This document shows positions 47,029-55,988 of a stretch of 64,000 nt of DNA, piece by piece. Within the stretch, counting starts at the first letter, position 1, and each line of letters starts with the position of its first letter. The position numbers and the translations under genes were made by a program. The stretch is from Pochonia chlamydosporia 170 (taxonomy: Eukaryota; Ascomycota; Sordariomycetes; Hypocreales; Clavicipitaceae): assembly GCF_001653235.2 (NCBI RefSeq), contig NC_035793.1, positions 5,296,580-5,360,579 on the forward strand, written 5' to 3'. The notes under the pieces are model-generated. The model saw only the letters and a list, made by a program, of their open reading frames with translations. It had not been told where the DNA came from and searched no databases.

Positions 47029-47856
47029 ATGAGACATCGAGAACGAGATGCAGTGTGTCCAATAGTCTTTGCGATATGGCAGTACGTATTACTGAAGATG
47101 AAAGAAAAGGAATCGCGTGTACGAATAGCCATGGTTTTAGACGCGATTTTCTATCGCATTTAAGCCTTTAGATTAAATGTACCAGATATTAAGACCAAAG
47201 ATAGTGGGATCTCTCTTATTTTATTTAAAACCACTTAAAGCTGCTTAAGGAATATAATGCTAAGCTCTTAGCTTATTGGCACAAAGCAGCTCTAATTGTT
47301 GCAAAGGAGAACTGTGCACTTGCGGCTGCGCTGCGCTAGCAAATCGCAGTTGGATAGCTGCTAACCAACTAATTGCCATTAAAACAGCCTGCCACTTATC
47401 ACCAGGTTGTTGTTTACACTTAGTTTAATAGCATTATTAGCCTTTATTAACTAATTACCGCGTCTTATTTTAAGAAGTTTAATGGGCAAGTGATAAGATC
47501 TACCCTACACACTTAAGGTCCTAACAATTAGAGCGAGGGTCCTTTGCGAATAATTATTAGTTAGTTATGGTTTCTAAGTATTTTTTTCGGTTCGTACAAG
47601 ACACAATTATTACAACAATTAAGGTCTCCAAAAACCCTAACATGGGCGTTAAGCCTGTGTATCTAAAAGATTAAGGCAAAGATGTTATCAACTAAGAGGT
47701 ATAGATAGCGTAATTCTGGAGCTTCTGTAAGAGTAATTATTTTTTAGTTGCTAGATAGCAGTTCTAACGGAATATTTTGCTGCTATAGCCTGGAGAAAAC
47801 CACTTAACGCGCCACGCAACTTAGACGCGTTGCGCGTTGCTAAACTAATAGTTTAA
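47029..47856. other. AT-rich, repeat-derived spacer
   Basis: TA-rich sequence with many short TTAG/CTAA words and stop codons in all frames, the usual look of old repeats mutated by RIP. No recognisable gene. Confidence 0.4.
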
Positions 47857-47919
47857 ACTATTAGTATTCTATTTCTAGACTAGACTATTAGTATTCTATT
47901 TCTAGACTAGACTATTAGT
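47857..47919. repeat. 27-base tandem repeat (about 2.3 copies)
   Basis: Two perfect head-to-tail copies of a 27-base unit (actattagtattctatttc followed by tagactag), then a partial third copy. The unit contains the palindromic words CTAGACTAG and ACTATTAGT that recur in the next 150 bases. Confidence 0.75.
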
Positions 47920-48075
47920 TGGTCTTAAAATATTAGACTGCACTAACGGTCTAGTGTATCTTATGTAAAATAGACCAGCAGTCTAGTCTAACTTCCGCAG
48001 ACTGGACTATTAGTCTATGGACTAATAGTCTGGACTGCAGTTTGAACTATTAGTCCAGTTAATAGTCCAGACTAT
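47920..48075. repeat. Palindromic CTAATAGTC / GACTATTAG repeat cluster
   Basis: Many copies, in both orientations, of GACTATTAGTC-type words, for example near 48006-48020, 48021-48035, 48047-48058 and 48060-48075. They can fold into hairpins. They probably derive from inverted terminal repeats or nested copies of a small transposable element; no transposase is visible. Confidence 0.55.
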
Positions 48076-48465
48076 TGGGAGCCCTGATTAGAAACCCGCC
48101 TAAACGAGGCGAGAATTGCAATGGTAACATGTAATTACCTTACTGCAGACTTTGACAGCACAAATTCGATCGGGGCATTATCGGAGACAGGCTGTGGCTG
48201 AATGTGGGGGGTGCATCCGGATAGAGATTTGGGTGCGTCCAAATAGAGACTGTCGTAATTAATAGCAATAAAAGCATCGCCACTAACAGTATGCTAACCA
48301 GGGACAGCACCAGCAACATTGCACACCCAAAAATCACTAATATTTGGTGAGTATGGTGGCACAACAACCGGGCCATCTTATGTTTCAGCATACCTGCTCA
48401 AGATCCAAAGACCTCTAAAAATAGTCATGAGTTTCCTCCCAGATTGTTTCAATCGAGATCTACCA
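48076..48465. other. 3' flank of the CHAT-NLR gene
   Basis: No firm gene. A minus-strand ATG frame (48391 to 48140, 83 codons) encodes a hydrophobic stretch (ILVIFGCAMLLVLSLVSILL), but with no conserved feature or supporting context, so I do not call it a gene. Confidence 0.4.
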
Positions 48466-51400
48466 TCAAATACATCCCTGGGGAAATCCTTGTGACAAAA
48501 ACTGTGCTTGCAATTTATGGCGTTGCCTATCCTTCGCTCTCGTCATGATCTGGTACATCATAGCTCTCTCTGGGAACGTTAGTTGGGCCACGTCCGTCGT
48601 CGACGGAAGAATGGCAGCTTTCACATCCAGAAAGACATGGAGCTTGCGGAACCCAAATATGGTCTTATACAGCCAGTTGTGAGTGGCTTCGACATCCCCC
48701 TTCAGGCAGTCAGTCGGAACCATGCTCTGTCCCACCTGGATGAGCTGAATAACCGCCCTCGACGTCTCCGCGACCTGGCCCAAGCCGTGATGGCACGCCG
48801 CAAGGTCGATGAGGGCACAGCACCGGCTTCTTGGCGACATGGCTCTATGCTCATGTAGCTTCCACCACTCTTTCAGGTGTGTCAGCCCTTTCTTGTAGTC
48901 CGGCTCCGCTGCCTCCGTCACGGCCACCATGTACATGCCCATGTGCAACTCGGCCAGCCGCTGCCAGCCCGTACTCGTTGTCGAGCTGAGCGCCTCTCTT
49001 GCTAACTCTGTCTGCTGCCACACGGCCGCCGCGCCTGTAGTGTCGCCAGCCAACTGGCGTATGATAAACTCGTGGTCGCTAGCGCCCATTTTCATCAGTA
49101 ACGTATGCGGCACAACCCTTCTTAGCCCCCCGTCTTTTGTGTTTACAGGCTCCAGAGCTTTTGTTATTTCTTTGAACATTCTTTCCGCTTTTGTTTTGCT
49201 TGGGGCGGAGGTAGCATCATCTGCTCCTGGTTCGTTCGGCTGGGCAAAAAGGTCCTCATACACTGCGTACAACGGCATCTCCAACAATCCCTTCGCAAAC
49301 CACCCAAACTTCTTAACCGCCTCTGGTTCCCTCTCCAGGCAAAAGGCAACCTCGTCCCTCACTTTTATCCTACAAAACTCCTCAGGATTCTCTGTGAGAT
49401 TTTTCATCATCCATCCCATCAGCTTGCCGGGCTTACCATCATCCCAAGCAGCTTCGAGAAGACTTCGCAACCCATCCCGGATCATATTCTTATGGACAGC
49501 ACCGGTACTCTGCGCGATTGTGAATACACATCCGCCCCAGTTACCCAGTGACTGGAAATGCCAGCGGCTGATAATACGCAACATTTTAGTGTCAGTCGTG
49601 ACGGGGTTGGTGGCGAGATGGGCCTCGTAGAGCTTCTTGGCGCCTAAAATGTCGCCCGTGTCTTGCGTCGAGATGGCGAGGGCGTGCAGAAGCTGCTGGT
49701 ACGACACTTCGGTTGCTGGTGATGGGAAAGCCAGCTCACCGTTAGTTCCACTTCTTGCTTGCGTAGTGGTGGCTATTCTCCATCGTCGGAATACATCGAG
49801 GGCGGTGCCGATGAGGGCTGTGAGCTTGGCGTACGGCGGTTCCAGCAGACCGGTTTCGAGCGTCCAGAGGTCCCAGGAGTATGTGAGTATGGCGTATACG
49901 TCTTGGTCAGTTGGAGTCTGGTTGGGACGCAACAAGTCGATGATGCCGTGAAGGTGGAGGAGGTGTAGAGTGAAATGGGGGATCAGGAGTCGGCCCTGGC
50001 GGGGGTTTCCATACAAGGCATCAGTTATCAGGCGGTAGACGCAGTCGAAGAGGCTAATGCCCATACGGGATGCTTCCTCGACGGGGTTCCCGTCCTTGAC
50101 CGACCACGCCAGGGCAATGGCACGCCAGTTGTAGAGGTAGTCCTCGTGTTGAGGTCCTTGATGTCCACTATCCCACTTGACAGATGCCCAGTTGTCGGCG
50201 CCGTACTTGTTGTCGTGCGAATCCCAGAGAATGGCTGCACGTACAAAGGCAAAGCGGGCTTGTTTCCAGCCAGCCTCGTTTAGCAGGCCGCGGCTAAGGA
50301 GCGTGAAGATGGGATGGACATGATAGCATGGCATACTGTCACCGTTTTGCTTTGTGATGGTGGCATGGCTGAGAATTCCCATGCTCATCAGTCTTCGCTC
50401 CATGTCCGGCCAGTGGGCACGAATGCTCTGTCCAGTTGGCGCCATCTCGACCAGGCGACGGAAGTTCTGCGATAGCCACGTCTTTAGGTTGTACTCCGGA
50501 ACGCCCTCGTAGGTAGACAGGCCAAAAAACCAGTAGTACATGTGGAGGTCTTTGGGCATGAGATTCCAGAAAGGGCACAAATGGTAGACTGTCACGCCCG
50601 TCGCGTCAGCATCACTGAGAGATTCCAGCGCACAAGCATCGATGACTGAGCGCTCAAATCTGCCGTATAATGACAAATCCTGCCTTATAGCAGTCGTGCA
50701 GACACCATAGAGCAGGTTGTCGAGGAGTGTTTTCCCGTCCAAGTTGACCCTTTTCAGCTCTGGAACGATCAGTTGCAATGCAGCCGGGTTCCCCTCGAGA
50801 ATAATGGCAGCACGTCGGAGCAGTTCGATATTTTCTCGGCTGTGAAAACCCTCTGGTGTCCTTTGGCCTGGTGTAAGCGCCAGATTCTGAAGCAACTCCA
50901 CTGAATCCAGGACTGAGAGGCCAGGCAGCTGGTATTTGTGGCATTCCAAAGGGATTGAGGCGATGGTCGTCGTGTCTAACCGCGAAGCCACAACAACCAC
51001 TGAGCGACTTACCGTGGCTTTCAATTTATCAATAAAGGCCGTCAAGCCTTTGGCTAGCTTGCCTGGACAGCGAACGTAAATCTGGTCCCCAGGGTTCTCG
51101 GTGTCGAAGACCTCGGCGCTGTCGAAAACGACGAGGTACCTTCCTGCCTGTAGCTTCTCGATAACCTCCTGTGCTGACATATCTTTTCGTTCAAACTCCA
51201 GCTGCACAGCTATTGACCTGGCTATGGTCTCAATGGAGCCATTCAAGTATGAGCGTGGCTGACCAAAGTCAATGTATGCCGCCGCGGTGATCCAATTGGT
51301 GGCTTTCCACCACCTGCATGCATATTGAAGGAACTTGGTTTTTCCAACGCCGCCTTGTCCATGGAGGAGAACTACAGGAGACACTGAAAGGAGGACCTCG

Positions 51401-52779
51401 AGAGAAAGAATGTTGAAGTCCCTTCCGGGTAGCCCCTCCTGTTGCTTTGTTCTGTGCTCGGCTGAGCCGTTGATACGTGCGGTAGTCGCTGCCGGGGCAT
51501 ATTGCATTACTGACGATAACATACTTTTTGCCATGGAGAAAAAGCTTCCATTTGACTTTGCCACCTCCGGAGCTGCCTTTGATATGTAGAGCACTGGGAC
51601 AATGTAGTCTGCAAGCTGGACTTGATACATGTACGACGCTCTCCTTGACCAGCTGCGAAGCAACGAGCGACGGCCCGCACGAGTTGCGTCCTCGATAGAA
51701 CTACCATCGGCCAAGAGCAATTGATAAAAGGCTCCCATGAAGATGTCCACAGCTTCCTCAGTCACCTTGCAGGCCATGGCGAGAACGGAGTGCACTCCGT
51801 GACTTAGGAGTATCTCGGCGAGATTAGTCCCTGGCGCCGAAGCCCGAAAGGTGGCCGAATTGCAGGCATTGAGGACCACAGTTCGCACTCCTGCCTTGGC
51901 CAGCTCCTTGCCAACCTCGTCTCCCGCCCTCCAGTCACTTTTGATTTTCAAAGGATTGCGCAGATGCGGCTTAGAAAACTCAAGAACTGCCCTCGCATTG
52001 CCTTCCTTTCCGGGCTCAATTTTTCCATTCATATCGAAGTGAACCAAGTCGTAATGATGGTCCGACAAGTCTTCTCGAAATGATTGCCACGTTGGCGGCC
52101 GCAGGATTTTGAGCGATATATTGACTGTCCGGTTTGTGCTTGAAAGTCTCTCGACGATGGCTACAAGGCTTTTGGCAACCAGCTGGTACTCGATAGCTTC
52201 CTCAGGCCGGGGGCGGGAGACGACAAGGAGAATACTGTACGTGTTGGGCTTGACTTTCTCTCTACAGGAATTTGATGTTGACTTTGTAGTAGCATCGGTC
52301 ACTGATCGTACCACGTTGACTTCACTGAGCTGGAAGCCGGCGGGCCATACCCTGACATCTTCAAGCACCTCCCAATGCAAGTGATGCAGCGATGGACTGA
52401 GCGACTCGGGAGCATTGCCTGTTCTCCTAGCCGTGGAGATCTGCAATCGGATATGTCCATTTTTGGGTAACAGGTCGCTTGCAACAATCTGCGAAGCTAA
52501 ATCTCGGCCGTATGCTGTGAGTAGCTCTGCTGCAGATTCTGACTTGGTTGTCTCGAAAGGCTCGTTCATATACTCTTCAAGGTACCAGGCAATTGACTCC
52601 TCTGATCCGAGCCCAGGCAACGCCTGAGTGGCCAATTTGGTAGCCGGGTCACAGAGCTCTATGCTGACTGACTTGGCGGCCGCACTTACTTCAATCTGCC
52701 ATCTCGGGCTGTTGGTGGACGTGCTCGAAGCTTCCCCGGAGATGGTGTCTACTTCATGAATGCGGACCGTGGAGGCCAT
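48466..52779 (-). CDS. CHAT-NB-ARC NLR-like protein (caspase-related protease receptor, gasdermin partner)
   Basis: Intronless 1437-residue protein with NLR-like architecture. The longer frame begins at TTG, so I start at the first ATG (MASTVRIHEVD). The N-terminal region contains a CHAT domain, a caspase/separase-related fold (about residues 160-400), with YDLVHFDMNGKI near residue 245 and VVLNACNSATF around Cys306. A STAND/NB-ARC domain follows: P-loop VVLLHGQGGVGKTKF (about 468-482), Walker B YLVVFDSAEVFD, sensor SVVVVASRLDTTT and a GNPAAL motif (EGNPAALQLI). The last 700 residues are helical and TPR-like. Known fungal NLRs of this kind detect non-self and release an effector. Here the effector would be the protease, acting on the divergent gasdermin gene. 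In CHAT proteins the catalytic histidine normally precedes glycine (..H-G); here that position is Asn (HFDMNG), so catalysis is uncertain. Confidence 0.9.
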   Translation of the reverse strand: MASTVRIHEVDTISGEASSTSTNSPRWQIEVSAAAKSVSIELCDPATKLATQALPGLGSEESIAWYLEEYMNEPFETTKSESAAELLTAYGRDLASQIVASDLLPKNGHIRLQISTARRTGNAPESLSPSLHHLHWEVLEDVRVWPAGFQLSEVNVVRSVTDATTKSTSNSCREKVKPNTYSILLVVSRPRPEEAIEYQLVAKSLVAIVERLSSTNRTVNISLKILRPPTWQSFREDLSDHHYDLVHFDMNGKIEPGKEGNARAVLEFSKPHLRNPLKIKSDWRAGDEVGKELAKAGVRTVVLNACNSATFRASAPGTNLAEILLSHGVHSVLAMACKVTEEAVDIFMGAFYQLLLADGSSIEDATRAGRRSLLRSWSRRASYMYQVQLADYIVPVLYISKAAPEVAKSNGSFFSMAKSMLSSVMQYAPAATTARINGSAEHRTKQQEGLPGRDFNILSLEVLLSVSPVVLLHGQGGVGKTKFLQYACRWWKATNWITAAAYIDFGQPRSYLNGSIETIARSIAVQLEFERKDMSAQEVIEKLQAGRYLVVFDSAEVFDTENPGDQIYVRCPGKLAKGLTAFIDKLKATVSRSVVVVASRLDTTTIASIPLECHKYQLPGLSVLDSVELLQNLALTPGQRTPEGFHSRENIELLRRAAIILEGNPAALQLIVPELKRVNLDGKTLLDNLLYGVCTTAIRQDLSLYGRFERSVIDACALESLSDADATGVTVYHLCPFWNLMPKDLHMYYWFFGLSTYEGVPEYNLKTWLSQNFRRLVEMAPTGQSIRAHWPDMERRLMSMGILSHATITKQNGDSMPCYHVHPIFTLLSRGLLNEAGWKQARFAFVRAAILWDSHDNKYGADNWASVKWDSGHQGPQHEDYLYNWRAIALAWSVKDGNPVEEASRMGISLFDCVYRLITDALYGNPRQGRLLIPHFTLHLLHLHGIIDLLRPNQTPTDQDVYAILTYSWDLWTLETGLLEPPYAKLTALIGTALDVFRRWRIATTTQARSGTNGELAFPSPATEVSYQQLLHALAISTQDTGDILGAKKLYEAHLATNPVTTDTKMLRIISRWHFQSLGNWGGCVFTIAQSTGAVHKNMIRDGLRSLLEAAWDDGKPGKLMGWMMKNLTENPEEFCRIKVRDEVAFCLEREPEAVKKFGWFAKGLLEMPLYAVYEDLFAQPNEPGADDATSAPSKTKAERMFKEITKALEPVNTKDGGLRRVVPHTLLMKMGASDHEFIIRQLAGDTTGAAAVWQQTELAREALSSTTSTGWQRLAELHMGMYMVAVTEAAEPDYKKGLTHLKEWWKLHEHRAMSPRSRCCALIDLAACHHGLGQVAETSRAVIQLIQVGQSMVPTDCLKGDVEATHNWLYKTIFGFRKLHVFLDVKAAILPSTTDVAQLTFPERAMMYQIMTRAKDRQRHKLQAQFLSQGFPQGCI

Positions 52780-53201
52780 TGCGCTTGGCAATTGTCAGTT
52801 CAGAGGCACCTCTGGGACAACCATGTGAATAAAATGATGAGAGCTATTCCGACAGACATTGACAGTCCTTGCGCCGGGCAAGACGTTGTGTTGTATTAAT
52901 ACCAGACATGACAATGAAGTCGTCCAGGTGCGGCTGACGGCAGCCACCAATGCTCAGCTGGCTATTATTTCACCACTAGCGGCATGCGCTTTACCTTTGC
53001 CTGGAAACTTTGCTCCGCCATGCATTTATTGCTTTGCCACCACGCCAGAGCTGAACTGGGCACCATGTTTTGTTGGAATTATGCACCTGGTGATATAATG
53101 CCCCAGGGTTGCTATAAATATCAACCACAGTTGCCGTGTCGCTCCTGGTTCATCCAATCCTACACGAGTCCACTCACAAGTAGTGTCGAAAATCGAAAGA
53201 C
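52780..53201. promoter_or_regulatory. Shared bidirectional promoter of the CHAT-NLR and gasdermin genes
   Basis: Only 422 bases lie between the two start codons, with no reading frame of note. TATAAATA at 53113-53120 is about 85 bases before the gasdermin ATG and is a good TATA-box candidate. The short shared region suggests co-expression and linked inheritance of the two genes. Confidence 0.6.
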
Positions 53202-54137
53202 ATGGCTCCCAAAACATATACACCTACCTTTTTTCTGCTTAAGAATCGTATGCCGGCTTCAGAGAGTGCCGACCTGCTCGGGCGTGTTGTGCGGCGGTAC
53301 CAAGACCCTGTGTTTGACTACACGCCCGAATCGCCGGAATCGACCCTGACCTCTGATGTATTCGCGCGCTTCCGCCTCTCTCCGCAATACGACGATGACG
53401 CCCGATACACGGGGCAAGCCGCCTTGTCGTCCAATGCTCTCTTCCAGCTACTCACCCGCCTCTCGGCCTCCAACACGACCTCTAATACCACAGCCGTCGT
53501 TTCCCCGCGGATCGTCACCCGCCGTTTGAAGCTTGAGTCGGAATATTTCGCAGCGCTCAAGGCCAATCCCGCCATCCGCCGGAAACTCCTTGAGATGTGT
53601 CCTGTTAACGACAAGGTCTATCTCATCGTCGGCACAATGAGCGTCCAGGAAGCTAGCTTCGAGCGGTCCACCCTGATGGGCCGCAGCACAAACACGGGCA
53701 TCACGCTGCCGTTGGGTCTAGCAGCCAGTGCAGCTTCCATTGCCACCGGTGTGCCTCTCCCTGGTGTTGCCGACGCCATACCAGATGCCGAAGCGGGGTT
53801 TGAGAGAGGTAGTGTTGTTTCGTCGACTGCGTCATTTACCACATCTGTGAAGGAAGGGGAAGAGGTTATTGCGATTGCGTGCAGGACTGTCACGAGAACA
53901 TGGCGTGGGTTCGGGAAGGATGTGCAGATGGGGACAAGGCAACCTGAGTATAGGGGGGGTCAGCACTTTGGGGAGGGGAGTGGGAGTGATAGTGAATTTG
54001 AGGACGAAGACGAGGGGGGCAGTGGAAGGTCTGAGGAGGTTGAGGCGGCGTTGGCCATGGGCCTTGAGTTAGGTGATGAGGTGTCTGGCTCTTTTGAAGC
54101 TGATGGCCAGAGGTGGCTACGGCCATTACTCTGTTAA
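53202..54137 (+). CDS. Gasdermin-like pore-forming protein (RCD-1/HET-Q1 type)
   Basis: Intronless 311-residue protein, probably a fungal gasdermin-like cell-death executor that forms plasma-membrane pores after proteolytic activation. Evidence: an N-terminal YTPTFFLLK start and a leucine/arginine-rich first half; the strand-forming segment NDKVYLIVGTMSVQEASFER (about 136-155); then a small-residue, Ser/Thr/Gly/Ala-rich stretch up to residue 215; and the returning strand EGEEVIAIACRTVTRTW (about 218-234). This two-strand layout with an amphipathic, glycine/alanine-rich insertion is the layout of fungal gasdermins. The last 50 residues form an acidic linker (SDSEFEDEDEGG) and short tail, about 5 kDa. 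The HET-Q1 fragment removed on activation is of this size. It is divergent from a CHAT-NLR gene, the association described for most fungal gasdermin genes. The call rests on layout and context; no alignment was possible. Confidence 0.72.
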   Translation: MAPKTYTPTFFLLKNRMPASESADLLGRVVRRYQDPVFDYTPESPESTLTSDVFARFRLSPQYDDDARYTGQAALSSNALFQLLTRLSASNTTSNTTAVVSPRIVTRRLKLESEYFAALKANPAIRRKLLEMCPVNDKVYLIVGTMSVQEASFERSTLMGRSTNTGITLPLGLAASAASIATGVPLPGVADAIPDAEAGFERGSVVSSTASFTTSVKEGEEVIAIACRTVTRTWRGFGKDVQMGTRQPEYRGGQHFGEGSGSDSEFEDEDEGGSGRSEEVEAALAMGLELGDEVSGSFEADGQRWLRPLLC

Positions 54138-55988
54138 ATATGGTCCACCCGCCATGAGTTGGTGGGTGGTGGGATAGTAGACAAGCTGAGCCACTACAGA
54201 CCAGGCACTGTAGACCCCATGGCAGGACATTTAGATGGCTCTGAGATGACTTTTGGAGTTTTGGTAACTGTCATGAAGAAACCATAGTTGTAAGCATAGA
54301 CACGGAAGGTATACATGTGAGCCAAATCAGCTTAAAGAGCCAGCAGAATACGTATATAACTCGATTGGTTTTTTGGATAAATCCTAAGTATATCCTATAT
54401 CTACTTGTATATACTGTAAGTACGATGTAACCATCTTTGTTATGTATGTTCCGGGCCAGTGACGAATAAGTGCAATTCGCGAAGGGCCTGGTCCATTCGC
54501 GAATCGCCTGGGCCAGTAACGAATATAAACTAGCGGTGTGTGATGAAATAAGTCCACTAATTAAGCTTCTACTTCTCTGTCTTTTACTTCCACTAAAATG
54601 CTAATATGCCAAAATAGAGCTAGTAGTTGCTCTCGTTAATCTATTTCCAAATGATGTACGCTATGTATTTTAGTTATACATATAAAGCCCTATATAGACT
54701 AATAGAGAGCGCGTTAAATACACTAAATAGCGCAAGTTGTATATTCTCCTTGATAATCCCAACCTAAAACCGCAGAACTAAGCGGAATCTCAACTAAAGT
54801 ACTAAGCTTTCTCTGAATTTAAACTTATTAATAATAGGCTATATTACAGGCTAGTTTCTAAATATCTAGAACTATAATATATAGTGCCTAAAAATAAAAC
54901 TTTTAATACTATTACTAATTAATATTTATAGCTACTTTATGCTAGAAAGAATAAGACTTAGGCAGCAGTACAGCAAAATTTTTATAGCATTACACGTGTA
55001 GATGTTAAATTTGTTATTAAACGTTATAAGAACTACGCACTTAATTAACTAGCTATAATAAAGTGTTATAGAGGGTATTTAAATAAGCAGAGTAAAGGAT
55101 AAAGGGAGTAATCCTATATTTATAGCATAATAGCAGATATCTAGCAGTTAGAATAGTAATAGTCTTAATCTTTAACCCTCCTTAAATCTAAGAAGCTCTT
55201 CTCTTATCCTTTTATACTAAAAGTAGAACAGCAGTATAGTGTCTACTACCTATAGTTACTCTCTCTTTAAGATAGCTCCTAATAGAGTTACTCTTCTTTA
55301 TTATAACTATACTTAGCTATAGCTATATTACTAGTAACTTATAGCTATAAATATCTTTTAGTACTAGATACTTAGATGGCTACTAATAGGTGCCTAAATA
55401 GCTATAAGCTAGTAGCTACTAGAGTAGCTACTAACTCTATAGCTATTAGCTATTAGTTCTAATCTCTTATATATATAAGATCCCTCCCAGGCCTGGACAG
55501 AAAGCTTAAAGGCCCGCTTATGTGAGCTGAGAAATATCTTCCCAACCAATAGACTCGGATGAGTAGTTCTTCTCTAAGCAGAGATGTAATGACACTAAGC
55601 TTTTCTGTGCTATGTTTATATTAGTCTGGCTCCACGACTCGACATAAGCAAGATCATATCGAGTATAGTCTGTCCAGGTCTGACTAGCACTCACATGACC
55701 GATGTTCCTCCGTTTCATATGCATATAGTCACGGGGCGTCGTGGAATCCTTTTTTATCTTTTTTTTTTTTAATTTATGTCTTTTTTTGCACCACTTGATA
55801 TCGGCAAGCAGCTCCTTATTCATGTATCAGTGGTAGTCAGGCCTGAACCGTATGGATTTCTTCGGGATAATTCGAATTTCGCAAGGACTATACATATTAA
55901 AGGTTCTAATCTGTCTATGAAAGGCTGTCTCTTCGTGTCTCTATTCCCACAAAAGCACCATTGTCATACGGCCTACGTATTGTCAGGC
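54138..55988. other. AT-rich, RIP-like spacer with repeat remnants
   Basis: About 1.8 kb, very AT-rich from 54540 to 55480, full of TA, CTA and TAG words and stops in every frame, as left by RIP. A 15-20 base T-rich run lies near 55750-55790. A minus-strand ATG frame (55823 to 55518) is basic at its start because it reads through this T-run; I do not accept it as a gene. Confidence 0.5.
54452..54526. repeat. Direct repeat pair GGGCCAGTRACGAATA with ATTCGCGAA words between
   Basis: GGGCCAGTGACGAATA near 54453 recurs as GGGCCAGTAACGAATA near 54510 with one change. Between them ATTCGCGAA occurs twice. This looks like the edge of a transposable element or of a satellite; no coding part remains beside it. 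Confidence 0.5.

Noticed and set aside
48140..48391. 83-codon hydrophobic minus-strand frame near the CHAT-NLR 3' end
   Set aside because: Only a hydrophobic stretch supports it; hydrophobic frames arise easily in T-rich DNA, and no conserved feature is seen.
53890..54126. Antisense frame inside the gasdermin gene
   Set aside because: Proline/serine/threonine-rich shadow of the acidic low-complexity tail of the gasdermin candidate.
55518..55823. 101-codon minus-strand frame with a lysine-rich start
   Set aside because: The lysine run is the translation of a T-rich homopolymer region; no other support.
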